A stretch of 16,550 nt of DNA. Source: Novosphingobium sp. (GTDB lineage Bacteria; Pseudomonadota; Alphaproteobacteria; Sphingomonadales; Sphingomonadaceae). Position 1 is the stretch's first letter, and each line of letters starts with the position of its first letter. The notes below the pieces were generated by a model. That model was given only the letters and a program-made list of their open reading frames with translations, was not told the DNA's origin and ran no database searches. A program made the position numbers and the translations under genes. The stretch spans positions 1-16,550 of the forward strand of contig JAJTFU010000017.1 of NCBI GenBank assembly GCA_021299075.1, read 5' to 3'. Below are positions 13,619 through 16,550 of the stretch, piece after piece.

Positions 13619-14318
13619 CCGTCTTCGGCAGCGCGCCTGCCACTGTCTGGACTGTCGTCTCGACCATCAGATCGATCCCCGGCAGGGTCGGGTGGATCCG
13701 ATCAGCCTGGATCAGGTCCGGCCGCCCGACCAGCGGCTGCAGGAAGAACGGCACCAGCGTCGCGCCATACTTTTTCGCGAGCGCCGGATAGATCGGATCA
13801 AACTGGCCGCGATAGTCAGCCCCCAGGTTGGGCGCCGAGAGCATCCCGAGCAGGACCACAGGAATGCCGCGCGCCTTGAGCTTACCCAGCATCCCGTCGA
13901 GGTTCTTGCGCGTCGCCTCGGGCGGCAGGCCGCGGAGCATGTCGTTCCCGCCCAGGCTGATGATCACCAGCGCCGGCGGCTTGGCCAGGCTGTTCAATGT
14001 GAAATCGAGCCGGCCCAAACCGCCAGCGGTGGTATCACCCGAAACCCCGGCGTTAGTGATCCGCGCGTTGAGCCCGCGGGCGCGCAGCGCCGCTTCCAGC
14101 CGCGCCGGATAGGATTGGCCAGGCTCCAGCCCATAACCGGTGAACAGGCTGTCCCCCAGCGCGACGATCCGCAATTCCTCACCCATCACCGGCAGGTCCG
14201 GCACGGCGCTGGCGCTTTGGGTGGGTGCGGGGGCGGCGGCTTCATTCGATCCGCAGGCACCCAGCATAAAGGCTAGCGCGAGGGGGCTTGCAACTCGCGC
14301 TGCCGATTTCCATTTCAT
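13587..14318 (-). CDS. tesA: SGNH-hydrolase lipoprotein, TesA-like arylesterase/acyl-CoA thioesterase
   Basis: A 243-residue GDSL/SGNH esterase. The catalytic blocks are all present: VALGDSLFTGYGL with Ser57, GVSGDTTAGG with Gly94, LGGNDMLRG with Asn125, and DRIHP with Asp206 and His209. In E. coli TesA acts in the periplasm on esters and acyl-CoAs. Here residues 1-22 look like a lipoprotein signal with lipobox MLGA/C22, followed by an Ala/Pro-rich linker, so the enzyme is probably membrane-tethered. ATG 14318 is chosen; an in-frame TTG at 14336 with GGGGG upstream would lengthen the signal by six residues. It is divergent from the ABC ATPase gene, the same layout as E. coli tesA-ybbA-ybbP. 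The 3' end overlaps recF by 32 nt tail to tail, and the C-terminal Pro/Ser-rich tail is encoded there. Confidence 0.9.
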   Translation of the reverse strand: MKWKSAARVASPLALAFMLGACGSNEAAAPAPTQSASAVPDLPVMGEELRIVALGDSLFTGYGLEPGQSYPARLEAALRARGLNARITNAGVSGDTTAGGLGRLDFTLNSLAKPPALVIISLGGNDMLRGLPPEATRKNLDGMLGKLKARGIPVVLLGMLSAPNLGADYRGQFDPIYPALAKKYGATLVPFFLQPLVGRPDLIQADRIHPTLPGIDLMVETTVQTVAGALPKTASPAAPPSRP

Positions 14319-14369
14319 GCCGGAAGGTTCCTTCAATTCGTTTCCCCCTAGCTATGGCCATTCGCTGAC

Positions 14370-15071
14370 GTGACAAGCCCCCAATCGGCGCCAAATTTCG
14401 CTATTGCCGCCACGAACCTTACACTCAGCCTCGGCACTGGTGAGGCGGCGGTCGAAATCCTGCGCGGAATCGACCTGACCGTGCCGCAGGGCCAGACCCT
14501 AGCGCTGCTCGGTCCGTCCGGCTCAGGCAAGAGCTCGCTGATGGCGGTCCTTTCCGGGCTTGAACGGGCCAGCGGCGGCGCGCTGCACGTGGCGGGTGAG
14601 AACTTTGCCGCGCTGGACGAAGATGCCCTGGCCGCTGCGCGACGCGGGCGGATCGGGATCGTGCTGCAGGCCTTCCACCTGCTGCCGACCATGACCGCGC
14701 TGGAAAACGTCATGACGCCGATGGAGCTGGCTGGGATGGACGACGCCCGCCCCCGCGCCGAGGCGGAACTGACCGCCGTGGGCCTGGGACACCGCCTGCA
14801 CCATTATCCCTCGCAGCTTTCAGGCGGCGAGCAGCAGCGCGTCGCCATCGCCCGAGCTTTGGCCCCGCGCCCGGCGCTGGTCTTTGCCGACGAGCCGACC
14901 GGCAATCTTGATGCCGCGACCGGCAGCGGGATCGTCGATCTGCTGTTCGCCCGCCGGGCCGAGGCCGGGGCGACGCTGGTGATCATCACCCACGATGCCA
15001 GCCTGGCAACCCGCTGCGAGCGCGTCGTCACCCTGGCTGATGGCCGCATTGCGAGCGATACCGCCGCGTGA
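14370..15071 (+). CDS. ybbA: ABC transporter ATP-binding protein, YbbA/LolD type
   Basis: A 233-residue ABC ATPase of the LolD/MacB subgroup. Motifs in order are Walker A GPSGSGKS (48-55), Q-loop Gln100, signature LSGGEQQRVAIARAL (150-164), Walker B LVFADEPTGNLD (170-181) and H-loop His208. The start is GTG at 14370; the nearby ATG at 14354 runs into a stop after four codons, and no strong ribosome-binding site is seen. The stop overlaps the permease start as GTGA, so the two are translated together. The divergent TesA-like gene supports YbbA over LolD, which normally lies beside lolC. The YbbA-YbbP complex is thought to move a lipid or hydrophobic compound at the inner membrane; its substrate is not firmly known. 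Confidence 0.9.
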   Translation: MTSPQSAPNFAIAATNLTLSLGTGEAAVEILRGIDLTVPQGQTLALLGPSGSGKSSLMAVLSGLERASGGALHVAGENFAALDEDALAAARRGRIGIVLQAFHLLPTMTALENVMTPMELAGMDDARPRAEAELTAVGLGHRLHHYPSQLSGGEQQRVAIARALAPRPALVFADEPTGNLDAATGSGIVDLLFARRAEAGATLVIITHDASLATRCERVVTLADGRIASDTAA

Positions 15072-16550
15072 GCGATACCGCCCTTTCCTGGACCACTGCC
15101 TGGACGATTGCCCGGCGCGATCTTTCGGCCCGCTTCCGCGGCCTGCGGCTGCTGCTGGCCTGCCTGTTCCTGGGCGTCGGTGCGCTAGCCGCGATCGGCA
15201 CGCTGACCGGCGCGATCGAGGGTGAGCTCAAGTCGCGCGGACAGACGATCCTGGGCGGCGACGTCCAGGTGGAAGTCTGGCAGCGCGGCGCAACCTCAGC
15301 CGAGCGCACCGAGCTGGAAAAATTCGGGCAAGTATCCGGCGGGGTGCGGCTGCAGGCGATGGCCTCCAGCGGTGAGACTGTCGTGCCGATTGAGCTCAAG
15401 GCAGTTGACGCCAAGTGGCCGCTGGTCAGGCGGCTGACGCTGAGCGATGGCCGCAAGGTCGGCCAACCCGCCGCTGGCGAAGCCTGGGTTTCGCCCGATG
15501 CGCTTGCCCGGCTGGAACTGAAGGCGGGGGACAGCTTCACCCTGGCCGGCCAGACCTTGAAGATCGCCGGCGTCATTGCCGATGAACCTGATCGGCTCAG
15601 CGAAGGCTTTGCCCTCGGCCCGACGGTAATCGTCGCCGATGGTTTCCCCGAAGCCGCCGGACTGACCAGCCCGGGTGCGATGTTCCGCAGCAAGTACCGC
15701 CTGCTGCTGCCGCAGGAGCGCGATCCGGTAGCGACGATCGACGAGCTCAAGGCCAAATTTCCGACCTCTGGCTTCACGTACCGCCAGCGCGACCGCGCCG
15801 CGCCTGGGGCAGACCGGTTTGTCTCGCGAATGGGCGAATTCCTCGTCCTAGTTGGTCTCACTGCCATGGCGATTGCCGGGATCGGGATCGGCGGCGGGGT
15901 CTCCTCCTATCTCGAGGCCCGCCGCAACGGCATTGCCACGCTCAAGGTGCTAGGCGCGACGAGCCAGGACATTACCCGGATCTATCTGCTGCAGTTGCTG
16001 GCCGCTGCCCTGGTCGGCAGCCTGGCCGGGCTGTTGGCAGGGATCCTCGTCATGCCTGCGTTGGGCACCGCCCTGGGCGCCTTGCTGCCAGTCACGCCGG
16101 GCCTGGTGTTCGATTGGGCCGCGCTGTCGCGGGCGACTGCCTATGGCCTGCTGGTCGGGTTGGTCTTTGCCGCCCCGCCGCTGTTCGCCGCCCGGCGCTT
16201 CCCGGCGCTGGCGCTGATGCGGGCGCGAGTTTCGCCGCTCTCGCGCCAATGGCGCGAGGCGGCCTGGCCGGTCGGCCTGGGCTTTGCCGCGATCATCGGC
16301 CTGACCCTGGCGAGCGCGGCGCAGTTGCCGGTCACCGCCGGGTTCCTGGCGGGGGCGATCGTCGTCCTCGGCCTGCTCGGCCTGCTCGGTTGGGGCCTGC
16401 GTTACCTGGCCGCGCGCCTGCCCCGCCCGCAGCATCCGCTGCTGCGCCTTGCGCTGTCCAACCTGCACCGCCCTGGCGCCCAGACCGGCGCGCTGGTTAC
16501 TGCGCTCGGCTTTGGTCTTTCGGCCTTTGTCCTGCTCGCCGTGGTCCAGA
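15068..16550 (+). CDS. ybbP: ABC transporter permease, YbbP/FtsX type (3' end beyond window)
   Basis: The first 494 codons of a large FtsX/MacB-type permease that continues past the right edge; family members are about 800-850 residues. It starts with GTG at 15068, overlapping the ATPase stop by 4 nt (GTGA). After a short cytoplasmic N-terminus ending in IARRDLSARFRG comes a hydrophobic helix (LRLLLACLFLGVGALAAIGTLTGAI). A periplasmic domain of roughly 200 residues follows with GGDVQVEVW, typical of the MacB-like extracellular domain. Next is the first FtsX core (FLVLVGLTAMAIAGIGIGGGVSSYLEARRNGIATLKVLGAT), with the characteristic coupling segment RRNGIATLKVLGAT that contacts the ATPase. More helices follow, and the second half begins near LLRLALSNLHRPG, as expected for the duplicated YbbP architecture. 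Confidence 0.88.
   Translation, partial: MSDTALSWTTAWTIARRDLSARFRGLRLLLACLFLGVGALAAIGTLTGAIEGELKSRGQTILGGDVQVEVWQRGATSAERTELEKFGQVSGGVRLQAMASSGETVVPIELKAVDAKWPLVRRLTLSDGRKVGQPAAGEAWVSPDALARLELKAGDSFTLAGQTLKIAGVIADEPDRLSEGFALGPTVIVADGFPEAAGLTSPGAMFRSKYRLLLPQERDPVATIDELKAKFPTSGFTYRQRDRAAPGADRFVSRMGEFLVLVGLTAMAIAGIGIGGGVSSYLEARRNGIATLKVLGATSQDITRIYLLQLLAAALVGSLAGLLAGILVMPALGTALGALLPVTPGLVFDWAALSRATAYGLLVGLVFAAPPLFAARRFPALALMRARVSPLSRQWREAAWPVGLGFAAIIGLTLASAAQLPVTAGFLAGAIVVLGLLGLLGWGLRYLAARLPRPQHPLLRLALSNLHRPGAQTGALVTALGFGLSAFVLLAVVQ

Noticed and set aside
1..16550. CRISPR array, insertion sequence or prophage
   Set aside because: No regularly spaced direct repeats, transposase, integrase or phage structural gene was seen on either strand.

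Overview
The window looks like a chromosomal segment of a GC-rich alphaproteobacterium, most likely a sphingomonad (Sphingomonas/Novosphingobium/Erythrobacter type). The grounds are a TonB-dependent receptor of the Xanthomonas/Caulobacter class beside glycoside hydrolases and a tryptophan-halogenase-like gene, frequent GTG/TTG starts, and codon use heavy in G/C third positions. The assignment rests on protein character and gene context, not on a marker gene.

Positions 1-10921 form a beta-glucan (laminarin-like) utilisation locus. On the minus strand, in transcription order, it holds a large TonB-dependent receptor (5887-9207), a secreted GH16 endo-glucanase (4844-5809), a LacI-family regulator (3776-4840), an MFS transporter (2611-3783), a lipoprotein GH3 exo-glucosidase (155-2536) and the start of a FucP/GluP-type sugar MFS permease (1-110, cut by the window edge). 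A flavin-dependent halogenase (9404-10921) is transcribed divergently from the receptor. Three near-identical palindromes (consensus TGTGAACGTTCACA) lie at the promoters of the receptor/halogenase pair and of the GH3 gene and are the likely operators of the LacI protein. A perfect 28-bp palindrome followed by a U-tract separates the receptor from GH16. The inferred route is: long glucan nicked by GH16, oligosaccharides imported through the receptor, trimmed to glucose by GH3 at the membrane, then taken into the cytoplasm by one of the MFS permeases. The halogenase has no obvious place in this route and is the most intriguing member.

Positions 10922-12275 hold a tRNA-Arg(UCU) gene on the minus strand, a YhhQ-type queuosine-precursor transporter (plus), a strong hairpin between convergent genes, a 70-aa PspC-domain protein (minus) and, just upstream and coupled to it by a TAATG overlap, a 48-aa protein with a signal-peptide-like sequence.

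Positions 12276-16550 are housekeeping: a regulatory stretch with an AT-rich inverted repeat and a REP-like palindrome, recF (plus), a TesA-like SGNH hydrolase lipoprotein (minus, overlapping recF tail to tail), and a divergent ABC transporter of the YbbA-YbbP type whose permease runs off the end. The tesA/ybbA/ybbP arrangement is the same as in E. coli.

Base composition is uneven. The receptor, the 5' part of GH16 and the halogenase (about 5450-10921) are visibly poorer in G+C than the flanks, and this block ends close to the tRNA gene. This suggests, but does not prove, horizontal acquisition or domain replacement.
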